From contig NZ_JAUXPI010000041.1 of assembly GCF_030684035.1 (NCBI RefSeq), forward strand, positions 1 through 57,732: a stretch of DNA of 57,732 nt, read 5' to 3'. The notes below the pieces were generated by a model. It had not been told where the DNA came from, searched no databases, and worked only from the letters and a program-made list of their open reading frames with translations. Below, in pieces: positions 25,837-35,561 of this stretch (positions within the stretch are counted from its first letter, which is position 1; the number at the start of each line of letters is the position of its first letter). A program made the position numbers and the translations under genes. The stretch comes from Phaeovulum sp. (GTDB lineage: Bacteria > Pseudomonadota > Alphaproteobacteria > Rhodobacterales > Rhodobacteraceae).

Positions 25837-26298
25837 ATGCGCGCGCTTTTGGGCGCGCTGGCTTTCGCCCTGACCTTCGGCATGGCAGCCGCGCAGGGGC
25901 GAAATGAGGCTTCGCTGACCCAACTACCGGAACGGCAGGCCTTCTCCAAACTTGTCGGGCCCTATGTTGCGCCGCTGGAGGCGATGAATCGCGGCACGCT
26001 TGCCTACAACTCGGTCGTTGCCGAGAATGCGGCGATGAATTTGGCAATGCTGGTGCAACTCGACCAGTCGCCGCTCTGGGCCAATGCGACCTCGGCGGGC
26101 ATCACCAAAGCCAGCCTGACCGGGCCGGGTACCGCGCCCATTCCCGCCGCCGACAGCCGCGGGCTTGACGACATGTCAGCGGCCATCGTGGCGCTGGCAC
26201 CGGTCGCCGCGACCGGGCTTGCCCCGATGCGCGACGCGCTTGCGAGTGTCGGCAGCAGTTGCCGCTCGTGCCACGCGGCCTATCCCGAGGTCAACTGA
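25837..26298 (+). CDS. Cytochrome c' (c-prime) family protein
   Basis: The 153-residue precursor has a signal peptide (cleavage near AAAQG) and a single heme site CRSCH at 142-146 close to the C-terminus, followed by AAYPEV. A helical bundle with a C-terminal CxxCH and no distal ligand in view is the mark of cytochrome c', which binds NO and CO and protects against nitric oxide. It is monocistronic in the window; lipA converges on it. The sequence is divergent, so another four-helix c-type cytochrome is possible. Confidence 0.78.
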   Translation: MRALLGALAFALTFGMAAAQGRNEASLTQLPERQAFSKLVGPYVAPLEAMNRGTLAYNSVVAENAAMNLAMLVQLDQSPLWANATSAGITKASLTGPGTAPIPAADSRGLDDMSAAIVALAPVAATGLAPMRDALASVGSSCRSCHAAYPEVN

Positions 26299-26306
26299 CC
26301 GCCGGG

Positions 26307-27260
26307 CTATGCCTGCCCGAGCTTTGCCTGCCGTGCCGCGCGCAGGCGGGCGAAATCGTCGCCCGCATGATAGCTGGATCGGGTGAGCGGGGTTGCCGAA
26401 ACCATCAGGAACCCCTTGCCATAGGCGGCCCCCTCGTAACCCTTGAATTCCTCGGGGGTCACGAAGCGGTCAACGCGGTGGTGTTTGGGCGTGGGTTGCA
26501 GATATTGGCCGATGGTCAGAAAATCGACATCCGCGGCGCGCAGATCGTCCATCACCTGGCGCACCCCCTGCGCGTCTTCCCCGAGCCCAACCATGATGCC
26601 CGATTTGGTGAACAGGCCGGGGTCAAGCTCCTTGGCGCGCTGCAACAGGCGCAGGCTGGCAAAATAGCGCGCTCCGGGGCGCACCGTGGGGTATAGCCCG
26701 GGCACGGTTTCAAGGTTGTGGTTGAACACGTCGGGGCGCGCGGCAACGACAGTTTCCAGCGCCTCCGGGCCGCATTTGAGAAAATCGGGGGTCAGCACCT
26801 CGATCGTGGTGCCGGGGGCGCGGTGCCGGATGGCGCGGATCGTGGCGGCAAAATGCTCGGCACCGCCGTCGGCCAGGTCATCGCGGTCAACGCTGGTAAT
26901 GACGACATGTTTGAGCCCCAGCGTCGCCACCGCCTGCGCCACCCGCCCCGGCTCAAACGCATCGAGCGTGTCGGGCTTGCCGGTGGCGATGTTGCAGAAC
27001 GAGCAGCCACGGGTGCAGATGTCCCCCATGATCATCATCGTCGCGTGGCCCGCGCTCCAGCATTCACCGACGTTCGGGCAGCCTGCCTCTTCGCAAACGG
27101 TGACCAGCCGGTTTGACCGCAGCGTATCGCGGGTGGTCTTGTAACCCTCGGATGTCGGGGCCTTGACCCGTATCCAGGCCGGTTTCTTCGGCTGCTCCTG
27201 ATCGGGCCTGTGGGCCTTTTCCGGGTGGCGTTCGCCGGGGATCTTGAGGTCGCGCGACAT
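26307..27260 (-). CDS. lipA: Lipoyl synthase
   Basis: The 317-residue radical-SAM enzyme inserts sulfur into octanoyl-protein to make lipoate. Auxiliary-cluster cysteines are C56, C61 and C67 ([12 protein letters not shown]); the SAM-cluster motif is C82-x3-C86-x2-C89 (CTRGCSFC). The C-terminal RSSYHAGDD supplies the serine ligand of the auxiliary cluster. It starts at 27260 after AGGAGCC. Supply of its Fe-S clusters depends on the operon at 9.4-17.4 kb. Confidence 0.96.
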   Translation of the reverse strand: MSRDLKIPGERHPEKAHRPDQEQPKKPAWIRVKAPTSEGYKTTRDTLRSNRLVTVCEEAGCPNVGECWSAGHATMMIMGDICTRGCSFCNIATGKPDTLDAFEPGRVAQAVATLGLKHVVITSVDRDDLADGGAEHFAATIRAIRHRAPGTTIEVLTPDFLKCGPEALETVVAARPDVFNHNLETVPGLYPTVRPGARYFASLRLLQRAKELDPGLFTKSGIMVGLGEDAQGVRQVMDDLRAADVDFLTIGQYLQPTPKHHRVDRFVTPEEFKGYEGAAYGKGFLMVSATPLTRSSYHAGDDFARLRAARQAKLGQA

Positions 27261-27350
27261 GCTGGCTCCTGGCTGGCGGCAGGGCCGCAGCGACTGATCT
27301 AGTGCATCGGACGGGTTTTGTCCAAGGGGCAAGCCGCGCGAAAGGTTTGC

Positions 27351-28274
27351 TCAGGGCAACCGGGCGCGGGCGGCGGCGATCAGCCCTTGCCCGGCAGCCG
27401 TCAGCGCCCCGGCAAGCGGTTCAAACCAGCCCTCGCCCGAACTCGCGGCGCGGCGCACAAGCAACAGCTCCCGCGCCGGTTCGGGGGCGGCAAAGCGCGC
27501 GCAGACAAGGCCGGGCGTGGCTTCGCCCGCCAGCGCCAGCTCTGGCAGAAAGGTCAGGCCCGCGCCCTGCGCCACCAGGCCGCAAAGCGTGGCCAGCGAC
27601 GAGGCCCCAAGGTCGAGCCGGGTGGTCGAGCGCGTCAGACCGCAGACATCAAGCGCCTGATCCGCAAGACAGTGGCCTTCGTCGAGCAACAACAATTCGT
27701 CCGGGTCGAGCGCGCGCGGGCGCAACGCCTCGCGCGCAGCACCAAGCGCGGCAAGGCGCGCCGCGCTGCCCGCAAGCAAAAAGCGGTCTTCGAACAGCGC
27801 CTGCGTAATCAGCCCCGGGTCGTTCACCGGCCCGGCGATCACCACCGCATCAAGCGCCCCCTCGGCAAGTGCAGCCAGCAGAAGCGCGGTCTGCGCCTCG
27901 CGCAGGCGCAATTCGCCGGTGCCGGAGATTTCCCTGAAGCGGGGCAGCAATGGCGGCAAAAGATAGGGCGCGACGGTGGGGATGATGCCAAGGTGCAACG
28001 CCGCGCCAAGGCCGAGATGCCGCGCCTCCGCCGCAAGTTCCTGCACCTCTGCCAGCACCCGGGCGGCGCGGCGCGCCAGCACCCTGCCCGCCCGTGTCGG
28101 CACCAAGCCACGCGGCAGCCGCTCGACCAAGGCCAACCCTAGCGCGCCCTCCAATGCACGGATCTGCATCGAAAGCGCGGGCTGGGTGACATGCACCTTT
28201 TCCGCCGCGCGCCCGAAATGCCCGGTTTCGATAAGCGCAAGGAAATAGGAAAGCTGGCGGAGCGTGATGTTCAT
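27351..28274 (-). CDS. oxyR: Hydrogen peroxide sensor OxyR
   Basis: The 307-residue LysR-type regulator has the N-terminal helix-turn-helix ([24 protein letters not shown]) and the OxyR redox pair C202 and C211 in [13 protein letters not shown], with the same nine-residue spacing as C199/C208 in E. coli OxyR. It is divergent from katA, the usual place for a peroxide regulator and its catalase target. A short inverted repeat, ATAAG-N5-CTTAT, overlaps its start. Confidence 0.93.
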   Translation of the reverse strand: MNITLRQLSYFLALIETGHFGRAAEKVHVTQPALSMQIRALEGALGLALVERLPRGLVPTRAGRVLARRAARVLAEVQELAAEARHLGLGAALHLGIIPTVAPYLLPPLLPRFREISGTGELRLREAQTALLLAALAEGALDAVVIAGPVNDPGLITQALFEDRFLLAGSAARLAALGAAREALRPRALDPDELLLLDEGHCLADQALDVCGLTRSTTRLDLGASSLATLCGLVAQGAGLTFLPELALAGEATPGLVCARFAAPEPARELLLVRRAASSGEGWFEPLAGALTAAGQGLIAAARARLP

Positions 28275-28287
28275 AAGGCAATCTTAT
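28273..28287. promoter_or_regulatory. Candidate OxyR-binding inverted repeat
   Basis: ATAAG-GCAAT-CTTAT is a 15-base dyad with the T-N11-A form of LysR-type boxes. It overlaps the first base pairs of the oxyR start and lies about 75 bases before katA, suited to autorepression. It is a loose match to the longer OxyR consensus. Confidence 0.4.
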
Positions 28288-28361
28288 CGCATGTAGCAGA
28301 ATATGCAATTTCCATTGATCGTCGCATGCCGTTAGGTTGCCCCGATCACAAGGAGTTTGCC

Positions 28362-29804
28362 ATGTCCCGCCTGACCACCACTGCCGGTGCACCCGTTGCC
28401 GACAACCAGAATTCCGAAACCGCAGGCCTGCGCGGCCCGCTTTTGATGCAGGATTACCAACTGCTCGAAAAGCTCGCGCATCAGAACCGCGAGCGCATTC
28501 CCGAACGCACCGTGCACGCCAAGGGTTGGGGGGCCTTTGGCACCTTTACCGTCACCCATGACATCACCCGCCATACCCGCGCCTCGATCTTTGGCGCGGT
28601 AGGCAAGACCACGCCGATGCTGGCGCGGTTCTCGACCGTGGCGGGCGAGGCCGGTGCCGCCGACCACGAGCGCGACGTGCGCGGCTTCGCGCTGAAGTTC
28701 TACACCGATGAGGGCAACTGGGACCTTGTGGGCAACAACACCCCGGTGTTCTTCATCCGCGATCCGCTGAAATTCCCCGATTTCATCCACACCCAGAAGC
28801 GCCACCCGCGCAGCAATCTGCGCTCCAACACCGCGATGTGGGATTTCTGGAGCCTGGTGCCCGAAAGCCTGCATCAGGTCACGATCCTGATGAGCGACCG
28901 CGGCCTGCCGCAAGATCCGACGCGGATGAACGGCTACGGCAGCCACACCTATTCGCTGTGGAACGCAAAGGGCGAGAGGGTCTGGGTAAAGTTCCATTTC
29001 AAGACCCGGCAGGGCCATGCACATTTCACCAATGCCGAAGGCAACGCGATGATAGCCCGCAGTCGCGAAGGCTATCAGGAGGCGCTTTTTGGCGGTATCG
29101 AGGCCGGGCGGTTCCCGCGCTGGACGCTGAAAATCCAGATCATGTCCGAGGCGGAGGCGCAGCAAACCGCCTTTGATCCGTTCGATCTGACCAAGGTCTG
29201 GCCGCATGCCGATTTTCCGCTGCACGAGGTCGGCTATTTCGAACTCAACCGCAACGCCGACAACTACTTTGCCCAGATCGAGCAGGCGGCTTTCAGCCCC
29301 TCGAACAAGGTGCCCGGCATCGGCTTCAGCCCCGACAAGATGTTGCAGGCGCGCGTTTTCAGCTACGCCGATGCGCACCGCTACCGGCTTGGCACGCATT
29401 ACGAGGCGCTGCCGGTCAATCAGCCCAGGTGCCCGGTTCACCATTACCACAAGGACGGCGCGATGAACTTCGTCGGCCCGCAAACCGGCGCTGTCGATGC
29501 CTATTACGAGCCGAATTCGGTGGGCGGGGTCACGCAAGACCCCGGCGTGGCCGAGCCAGCATTGCCGGTGTCGGGTGCCACCGGGCACCATGCCCATGCG
29601 CAGCAGATTGACGATTACGCCCAGCCGCGCGCCCTGCATGACAAGGTGCTGAACGCCGGGGAGCGGGCGCGGCTATATGCTAACACCGCCGCGTCGATGG
29701 CCGGAGTGCCGCAGCAGATCATCGACCGGGCGCTTGCCCATTACGATGCCATCTCGCAGGCTTACGGCGCGGGCATCCGCGCGGCGCTTGCTGCGGCAAA
29801 CTAG
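28362..29804 (+). CDS. katA: Catalase (small-subunit, clade 3 type)
   Basis: The 480-residue heme catalase breaks down hydrogen peroxide. Catalytic H52 lies in [13 protein letters not shown], the distal Asn in GNNTPVFF (near 125), and the proximal heme ligand is Y335 in [15 protein letters not shown]. Length and the lack of an extra C-terminal flavodoxin-like domain place it with small-subunit catalases. It starts at 28362 after AAGGAG. Control by the divergent OxyR is likely. Confidence 0.96.
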   Translation: MSRLTTTAGAPVADNQNSETAGLRGPLLMQDYQLLEKLAHQNRERIPERTVHAKGWGAFGTFTVTHDITRHTRASIFGAVGKTTPMLARFSTVAGEAGAADHERDVRGFALKFYTDEGNWDLVGNNTPVFFIRDPLKFPDFIHTQKRHPRSNLRSNTAMWDFWSLVPESLHQVTILMSDRGLPQDPTRMNGYGSHTYSLWNAKGERVWVKFHFKTRQGHAHFTNAEGNAMIARSREGYQEALFGGIEAGRFPRWTLKIQIMSEAEAQQTAFDPFDLTKVWPHADFPLHEVGYFELNRNADNYFAQIEQAAFSPSNKVPGIGFSPDKMLQARVFSYADAHRYRLGTHYEALPVNQPRCPVHHYHKDGAMNFVGPQTGAVDAYYEPNSVGGVTQDPGVAEPALPVSGATGHHAHAQQIDDYAQPRALHDKVLNAGERARLYANTAASMAGVPQQIIDRALAHYDAISQAYGAGIRAALAAAN

Positions 29805-29814
29805 TCTCAAGACC

Positions 29815-29841
29815 GGCGGGGTGCCTGCGCGGCACCCCGCC
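29815..29841 (+). terminator. Hairpin after katA
   Basis: GGCGGGGTGCC and GGCACCCCGCC form an 11-bp perfect stem with a TGCGC loop, 10 bases after the katA stop. There is no T-run, so it may be a stabilising rather than a terminating hairpin. Confidence 0.55.
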
Positions 29842-29924
29842 AGCGCTTGCCGCAACGCCTTCGCCAGCTTAGCAATGCGGCATTCGCCGGGCACCCGGGC
29901 CCGGTCAGCATGCGAGGGCGGATT

Positions 29925-30650
29925 GTGATCGAGCTTTTGGGCAACCCGGCGGTCTGGGCTTCGTTTCTGACCCTGACCGTTCTTGAAATCGTGCTTGGCG
30001 TCGATAACGTCATCTTCATCTCGATCGCCGCCGAGCGTCTGCCTGTGGCGGAGCGTCGCCGAGCGCGCTTTATCGGGCTTTCGGGGGCGCTGGTGTTGCG
30101 CATCGGGCTTTTGTTCTCGATCACCTGGATCATCGGCATGTCGGAACCGGTGCTGACGGTGGCGGGGTTCGGTGCCTCGTGGCGCGACATCATCCTGCTT
30201 GCGGGCGGGCTCTTTCTGATCTGGAAGGCCGCGACCGAGATTTTTTCCGAGGTCGAGGGCGAGACGCATGCCACCGCAGGCGCGGCAAAGGCGACGCTCT
30301 TCGCGGTGGTGGTGCAGATCATGGTGCTCGACCTCGTCTTTTCGCTCGACTCCGTCATCACCGCGATTGGCATCGCTGACCACATCGAAGTGATGGTGGC
30401 GGCGGTCGTGGTGGCAATTCTGGTGATGATGGTCGCGGCAGAGCCGATCGCCGAATTCATCGCGGCGCATCCTTCTACCAAGATGCTGGCGCTGGCATTC
30501 CTGTTGATGGTCGGCATGGCGCTGGTATCGGACGGCATGCACCACCATGTGGAACGCGGCTTCATCTACGCGGCGATGGTCTTTGCCGGAGGCGTCGAGG
30601 GGCTGAACCTCTGGCGGCTAAAGCGGCGCAACACAAGGTTGGCGCAATAG
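29925..30650 (+). CDS. TerC-family membrane protein
   Basis: The 241-residue integral membrane protein has about seven helices. LTVLEIVLGVDNVIFISI and VVQIMVLDLVFSLDSVITAIG are the paired acidic motifs of TerC. GTG at 29925 was chosen because GAGGGCGG lies just upstream and MIELLGNPAVW is the usual TerC N-terminus; an ATG 15 bases earlier is the alternative. Members export manganese or other metals in some bacteria; that is family knowledge. A relative (DUF475) lies at 24560-25621. Confidence 0.88.
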   Translation: MIELLGNPAVWASFLTLTVLEIVLGVDNVIFISIAAERLPVAERRRARFIGLSGALVLRIGLLFSITWIIGMSEPVLTVAGFGASWRDIILLAGGLFLIWKAATEIFSEVEGETHATAGAAKATLFAVVVQIMVLDLVFSLDSVITAIGIADHIEVMVAAVVVAILVMMVAAEPIAEFIAAHPSTKMLALAFLLMVGMALVSDGMHHHVERGFIYAAMVFAGGVEGLNLWRLKRRNTRLAQ

Positions 30651-30658
30651 CTCTGGCG

Positions 30659-30692
30659 GCGCGGGCGGATTTTTCGCCGCCCGCGCATTTTT
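30659..30692 (+). terminator. Rho-independent terminator after the TerC gene
   Basis: GCGCGGGCGG (30659-30668) pairs perfectly with CCGCCCGCGC (30677-30686), the loop is ATTTTTCG, and ATTTTT follows. Confidence 0.85.
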
Positions 30693-30767
30693 CCCTTGCG
30701 GCGCGCGCCATGACTTTATACATCCCCCGTCACCGAAACCGCCGCAGGGCGGGTAAGGGAACGGAGC

Positions 30768-30842
30768 GCGGGCGTAGCTCAGGGGTAGAGCATAACCTTG
30801 CCAAGGTTAGGGTCGAGGGTTCGAATCCCTTCGCCCGCTCCA
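30768..30842 (+). tRNA. tRNA-Gly (anticodon GCC)
   Basis: A complete cloverleaf is readable: acceptor stem GCGGGCG / CGCCCGC, D arm GCTCAGGGGTAGAGC, anticodon stem TAACC / GGTTA with loop TTGCCAA (anticodon GCC), T arm GAGGGTTCGAATCCCTT, discriminator T and an encoded CCA ending at 30842. Confidence 0.98.
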
Positions 30843-30885
30843 AAACACGAAAGGCCCTCGGGAATCCGGGGGCCTTTCGTGTTTT
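30842..30885 (+). terminator. Strong terminator hairpin directly after tRNA-Gly
   Basis: AAAACACGAAAGGCCC (30842-30857) and GGGCCTTTCGTGTTTT (30870-30885) are perfect inverted repeats of 16 bases. The T-rich end gives termination after the tRNA; the A-rich 5' arm makes it potentially bidirectional. Confidence 0.88.
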
Positions 30886-30963
30886 GCACCCCCTGCTTGA
30901 CAAGCCATACCACGCAGCCTCAGGTGCCGCGAGCAAAGAGAACCAGAGGGGACAGCCGGAACC

Positions 30964-32286
30964 ATGCAGCAAGCAATCGGTGCCGCAATTCTGGCGCTCT
31001 ACCTTGTGTGCTCGGCGCTTCTGGCCCCGGTGTTTCGGGTAATGCTGGCGCGGCGTGCGGCGCGCGGGCGCGAAGACAAGCGGCGGTGGCGCGAAAAACT
31101 GGGCGCGCCGGGCGCGCGCCGCCCCGAGGGCCAGCTTTTATGGCTGCATGCAGCCTCGGTGGGCGAACTGGCCTCGGTCACCGGGCTGATTGCCGCGCTC
31201 GCCGAGGCACGGCCGCAGACCGCGCTGCTGGTTACAACCTCGACCATGACCTCGGCGCGCCTTGCCGCTGAGCGGTTGCCCCGGCGGGTGCTGCACCAAT
31301 ATCTGCCGCTTGATCTGCCGGGCGCGGTGACGCGGTTTCTCGACCACTGGAGGCCCGATGCGGCGGTCTGGGTGGAAAGCGAGCTTTGGCCAAGGCTGAT
31401 CGGCCAGACTGCCGCGCGCAGGATACCGATGTTGCTGGTCAATGCCCGCATGTCCGACCGCTCGGCACGGCGCTGGCAGCGGGTGCCCGCACTTGCGCAG
31501 CGGCTTTTGGCGTGTTTTGCGCAGGTTTTCGCGCAAGATGCACAAACCGCTCGGCATCTTGCGGCCTTGGGCCTGCCGCCCGCGCGGCTGCAAAGCCTCG
31601 GCTCGCTGAAGGAAAACACCAGCCCCCTGCCCTTCGATGCCGCCGAACGCGGCAGGCTGGCTGCGGCATGGGCGGGGCGGCCGAGGTGGCTGGCGGCCTC
31701 GACCCACGCCGGAGAGGAGGCAATGGTGCTGGCCGCGCACCGGCTTGCCGGGGCCGCGATGCCGGGCCTGCTGCTGATCCTCGCGCCGCGCCACCCCGAA
31801 CGGGGGGCATCGGTTGCCGCCATGGCGCGGGCAGCGGGCTTTGCCCCCGCTGAGCGCGCGGCCGGGGTGGGCGATGCGGCCACCGCCGAGGTCTATCTTG
31901 CCGATACGCTGGGCGAGATGGGGCTTTGGTTCGACCTTGCGCCGGTCGCCTTTCTCGGCGGATCGCTGATCGCGGTCGGCGGCCACAACCCCTATGAGCC
32001 GGTGGCGCAGGGGGCGGCGGTTCTGCACGGCCCGCACACAGCCAATTTTTCCGAAATCTATGCCCGGCTCGATGCGGCGGGCGGCGCGCGCAAGGTGGCG
32101 GATGCCGAGGCACTGGCTGCGGCGATTGTGGACCTTCTGGCCGATGGCGGTGCGGCAGCGGCGGCGCAGGCGCAAGCCGCGCGCGGGGCGGTTTCAGCCA
32201 GCGCCGATGCGGTGCAGGCGGCACTGGCGGCGGCGATTGCCGCAACACTCGACCCTGCCGGGGCCGGTGCCGCCAGGCGCGGATGA
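30964..32286 (+). CDS. waaA: 3-deoxy-D-manno-octulosonic acid transferase (Kdo transferase)
   Basis: The 440-residue, membrane-associated GT-B glycosyltransferase adds Kdo to lipid A precursor. An N-terminal anchor helix is followed by LLWLHAASVGELASV (with the catalytic Glu), VTTSTMTSARLA, WVESELWPRL, and C-terminal nucleotide-site pieces FLGGSLIAVGGHNPYEPVAQG. It is the first gene after the tRNA terminator, with GAGGGGACAGCC upstream. The number of Kdo residues it adds cannot be told. Confidence 0.92.
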   Translation: MQQAIGAAILALYLVCSALLAPVFRVMLARRAARGREDKRRWREKLGAPGARRPEGQLLWLHAASVGELASVTGLIAALAEARPQTALLVTTSTMTSARLAAERLPRRVLHQYLPLDLPGAVTRFLDHWRPDAAVWVESELWPRLIGQTAARRIPMLLVNARMSDRSARRWQRVPALAQRLLACFAQVFAQDAQTARHLAALGLPPARLQSLGSLKENTSPLPFDAAERGRLAAAWAGRPRWLAASTHAGEEAMVLAAHRLAGAAMPGLLLILAPRHPERGASVAAMARAAGFAPAERAAGVGDAATAEVYLADTLGEMGLWFDLAPVAFLGGSLIAVGGHNPYEPVAQGAAVLHGPHTANFSEIYARLDAAGGARKVADAEALAAAIVDLLADGGAAAAAQAQAARGAVSASADAVQAALAAAIAATLDPAGAGAARRG

Positions 32287-32397
32287 AGCGGCAGACCCGC
32301 GCCGTTGTAACAGCCCGAAAACTTGCGTGAAGCGGTTTCCCTTGCGGCGCGCGGCGGCTTCGCTAAAACGGGCCACGCGTAGAAAAAAGGCATTGCA

Positions 32398-33747
32398 ATG
32401 GCTGTCGCCGTCATCGTCCTCGCTGCAGGCCAGGGCACCCGCATGAATTCCGACCTGCCAAAGGTGTTGCATCACCTGGGTGCCGCGCCGCTGATCGCCC
32501 ACGCGCTCGCCGCAGCCACGGCGATCGAACCGGCGCGGGTGGTGGTGGTGGCGGGCCACGAAGCCGAAGAGGTGCGCCAGGCCGTAGCCCTGTTCTGCCC
32601 CGAGGCAGAGGTGGTCATTCAGGCAGAGCAGCTCGGCACCGGCCACGCGGTGGCAACCGCGCTGCCCAGGCTTGACGGTTTCGAGGAGCGAGTGCTGGTG
32701 ATCTACGGCGACACCCCGTTCATCCGCCCCGAGACCCTGCGCGACATGGTCGCGGCGCGCGCCGATGTCGTGGTGCTGGGCTTCGAGGCGGCCGAGCCGG
32801 GGCGCTATGGCAGGCTTGTCACCAGCCGGGCGGGGCTGGAACGGATTGTCGAGTTCAAGGATGCAACACCTGAAGAACGCGCCATAACCCTTTGCAATTC
32901 CGGCGTGATCTGCGCCAATGCCGCGATTCTCGCCCGGCTGGTTGCGGGGCTGACAAACGCCAATGCCGCAGGCGAATACTACCTGACCGACATCATCGCC
33001 GCCGCCCGCGCCGAGGGTCTTTCTGCCGCTGTCGTCACCTGCGCCGAGGCCGAGACCATGGGGATCAACACCCGCGCCGAGCTTGCCCGCGCCGAGGCGC
33101 TGTTTCAGGCCCGTGCCCGCGCCGAGGCGCTGGACAACGGCGTTACCCTGACCGCCCCGGATACCGTGTTCTTCGCGCTCGATACATGGATCGGGCGCGA
33201 TGCGGTGATCGGGCCGAATGTGGTGTTCGGCCCCGGTGTCACCATTGAATCGGGGGCAGAGGTGCGCGCCTTTTGCCACCTTGAAGGCTGCCATATCTCG
33301 CGCGGGGCTACCGTCGGGCCCTTCGCTCGGCTGCGCCCCGGCGCGGAACTGGCCGAAGATGTGCATGTGGGCAACTTCGTCGAGATCAAGAACTCCATCC
33401 TTGATGAGGGCGTCAAGGTTGGCCATCTCACCTACCTTGGCGATGCGCATGTGGGCGAGCGTACCAACATCGGCGCGGGCACGGTAACCTGCAACTACGA
33501 TGGCGTGATGAAACACCACACCGAAATCGGTGCCGATGCCTTCATCGGCTCCGATACGATGCTGGTGGCCCCGGTCAGGGTGGGTGCGGGCGCGCTGACC
33601 GGCTCGGGTTCGGTCATCACCGCCGATGTTCCTGCGGGCGCGGTGGCGCTGGGGCGGGCGCGGCAGGAAAACAAGCCCGGACTGGCGGCAAAACTCATGG
33701 AGCGGTTACGCGCCGAAAAGGCGCGCCGGGCCGGGGGCAAGGCCTGA
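32398..33747 (+). CDS. glmU: Bifunctional GlmU (uridyltransferase / acetyltransferase)
   Basis: The 449-residue enzyme makes UDP-GlcNAc from glucosamine-1-phosphate. The N-terminal pyrophosphorylase has LAAGQGTRMNSDLPKVLH and GTGHAV; from about residue 250 a left-handed beta-helix (IGPNVVFGPGVTIESGAEV, with GTVTCNYDGVMKH) is the acetyltransferase. It overlaps glmS (TGATG). Together the pair gives precursor for peptidoglycan and LPS. Confidence 0.96.
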   Translation: MAVAVIVLAAGQGTRMNSDLPKVLHHLGAAPLIAHALAAATAIEPARVVVVAGHEAEEVRQAVALFCPEAEVVIQAEQLGTGHAVATALPRLDGFEERVLVIYGDTPFIRPETLRDMVAARADVVVLGFEAAEPGRYGRLVTSRAGLERIVEFKDATPEERAITLCNSGVICANAAILARLVAGLTNANAAGEYYLTDIIAAARAEGLSAAVVTCAEAETMGINTRAELARAEALFQARARAEALDNGVTLTAPDTVFFALDTWIGRDAVIGPNVVFGPGVTIESGAEVRAFCHLEGCHISRGATVGPFARLRPGAELAEDVHVGNFVEIKNSILDEGVKVGHLTYLGDAHVGERTNIGAGTVTCNYDGVMKHHTEIGADAFIGSDTMLVAPVRVGAGALTGSGSVITADVPAGAVALGRARQENKPGLAAKLMERLRAEKARRAGGKA

Positions 33748-35561
33748 TGTGCGGCATTATCGGGATTCTGGGAAATCATGAGGTTGCGCCACTGCTGGTT
33801 GAAAGCCTGAAGCGGCTGGAATACCGCGGCTACGATTCGGCAGGCATCGCCACGGTGAACTCCGGGCGGCTTGACCGCCGCCGTGCGGTGGGCAAGCTTG
33901 CCAACCTCTCCGACCTTCTGGTGCATGAACCGCTGCCCGGCAAGGCAGGTATCGGCCATACCCGCTGGGCCACGCATGGGGCCGCAAACGAGGGCAACGC
34001 GCACCCGCACCGGTCCGGCCCGGTGGCGGTGGTGCATAACGGCATCATCGAAAACTACCGCGACTTGCGCGCCGAGCTGGCGGCGGCGGGCCTTCACCCC
34101 GAAACCGAGACCGATACCGAAACCGTCGCACTTCTTGCGCGGCTTTACATGGACAGCGGCATGAGCGCGCGAGCGGCCGCAGCGGCCACGCTCGCCCGGC
34201 TTACCGGTGCCTTCGCGCTGCTGTTCCTGTTTGACGGCGAGCCTGACCTGCTGATCGCCGCGCGCAAGGGCAGCCCGCTTGCCATCGGCCATGGCAGCGG
34301 CGAGATGTTCGTGGGCTCCGATGCAATTGCTCTGGCACCCTTTACCGACGCAATCACCTATCTGGACGAGGGCGATCATGCCTTTGTCAGCCGCGCCGGT
34401 GCCGAGATTTTCGACGCGCAAGGCCGCCGCGCCAACCGGGAAATGCAGCGCATCGACCTTGGCCAGACCCGCGTTGAAAAGGCCGGTTACAAACATTTCA
34501 TGGCCAAGGAGATTGCCGAGCAACCTGCGGTTCTCGGCGATGCGCTGGCGCATTACCTGCAAGGCGGCAAGCTCAACCTGCCGGAGGGGCTGGATTTTTC
34601 CGGGACCGAGCGGCTGACGCTGGTGGCCTGCGGCACCGCCTTCTACGCCTGTTCGGTGGCGAAATACTGGTTTGAGGCGCTCGCGGGCCTGTCTTGCGAA
34701 ATTGACGTCGCCTCCGAATTTCGCTACCGCGAACCGCCGTTGCCCAAGGGCGGAATGGCGCTTTTTGTCAGCCAGTCGGGCGAAACCGCCGACACGCTCG
34801 CGGCGCTGCGCTATTGCAAGGCGCAGGAGCAGAGGATCGTTGCCGTGGTCAATGTGGCCAGTTCGTCGATCGCACGCGAAGCCGACCTTGCGCTGCCGAT
34901 CATGGCGGGCATCGAGGTCGGTGTGGCCTCGACAAAGGCCTTTACCTGCCAGCTTGCGGTGCTGGCGGTGCTGGCGCTCAAGGCGGGCGTCGACCGTGGC
35001 CGGATCGAACCCGAGGCGCTGGCTGGCCATATCGCCGCGCTCAATTCTCTGCCCGGCCTGATGAACCAGGCGCTGGCGCTTTCGGGCGAGATCGCGCGGC
35101 TGGCCGAACGCATTGCCGAGGCGCAGGATGTGCTGTTCCTTGGCCGTGGGCCAATGTTTCCGCTCGCCCTTGAAGGCGCGTTGAAGCTCAAGGAAATCAG
35201 CTACATACACGCTGAAGGCTATGCGTCGGGCGAGTTGAAGCATGGCCCGATAGCGCTGGTGGACCGGTTGGTGCCGGTGGTGGTGATGGCACCCCACGAC
35301 CGACTTTTCGACAAGACCGTGTCGAACATGCAAGAGGTGATGGCGCGGCACGGGCAGGTGCTTCTGGTCTCGGATGCGGCCGGGTTGCAGGCGGCATCGG
35401 CGGGGGTCTGGGCAAGCTTGAAGCTGCCGCAGGTGGCCGAACCCTTTGCCCCCATCCTCTATGCGATCCCGGCGCAGCTTCTGGCCTATCATACCGCCAT
35501 CGCCAAGGGCACCGATGTGGACCAGCCGCGCAATCTGGCAAAATCGGTGACGGTGGAATGA
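33747..35561 (+). CDS. glmS: Glutamine-fructose-6-phosphate aminotransferase
   Basis: The 604-residue enzyme makes glucosamine-6-phosphate. The N-terminal glutaminase begins MCGIIGILG with C2 as nucleophile, and HTRWATHGAANEGNAHPH follows. Two SIS isomerase domains come next (CGTAFYACSVAKYWFE, SQSGETADTL), and the C-terminus is LAKSVTVE, the usual ending. It overlaps the AlkD-like gene by 4 bases (ATGA). No glmS ribozyme is seen ahead of it. Confidence 0.97.
   Translation: MCGIIGILGNHEVAPLLVESLKRLEYRGYDSAGIATVNSGRLDRRRAVGKLANLSDLLVHEPLPGKAGIGHTRWATHGAANEGNAHPHRSGPVAVVHNGIIENYRDLRAELAAAGLHPETETDTETVALLARLYMDSGMSARAAAAATLARLTGAFALLFLFDGEPDLLIAARKGSPLAIGHGSGEMFVGSDAIALAPFTDAITYLDEGDHAFVSRAGAEIFDAQGRRANREMQRIDLGQTRVEKAGYKHFMAKEIAEQPAVLGDALAHYLQGGKLNLPEGLDFSGTERLTLVACGTAFYACSVAKYWFEALAGLSCEIDVASEFRYREPPLPKGGMALFVSQSGETADTLAALRYCKAQEQRIVAVVNVASSSIAREADLALPIMAGIEVGVASTKAFTCQLAVLAVLALKAGVDRGRIEPEALAGHIAALNSLPGLMNQALALSGEIARLAERIAEAQDVLFLGRGPMFPLALEGALKLKEISYIHAEGYASGELKHGPIALVDRLVPVVVMAPHDRLFDKTVSNMQEVMARHGQVLLVSDAAGLQAASAGVWASLKLPQVAEPFAPILYAIPAQLLAYHTAIAKGTDVDQPRNLAKSVTVE

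Noticed and set aside
32287-33746. glmS ribozyme or other riboswitch before glmU-glmS
   Set aside because: The 110-base gap before glmU has no recognisable structural core, and glmS directly overlaps glmU.
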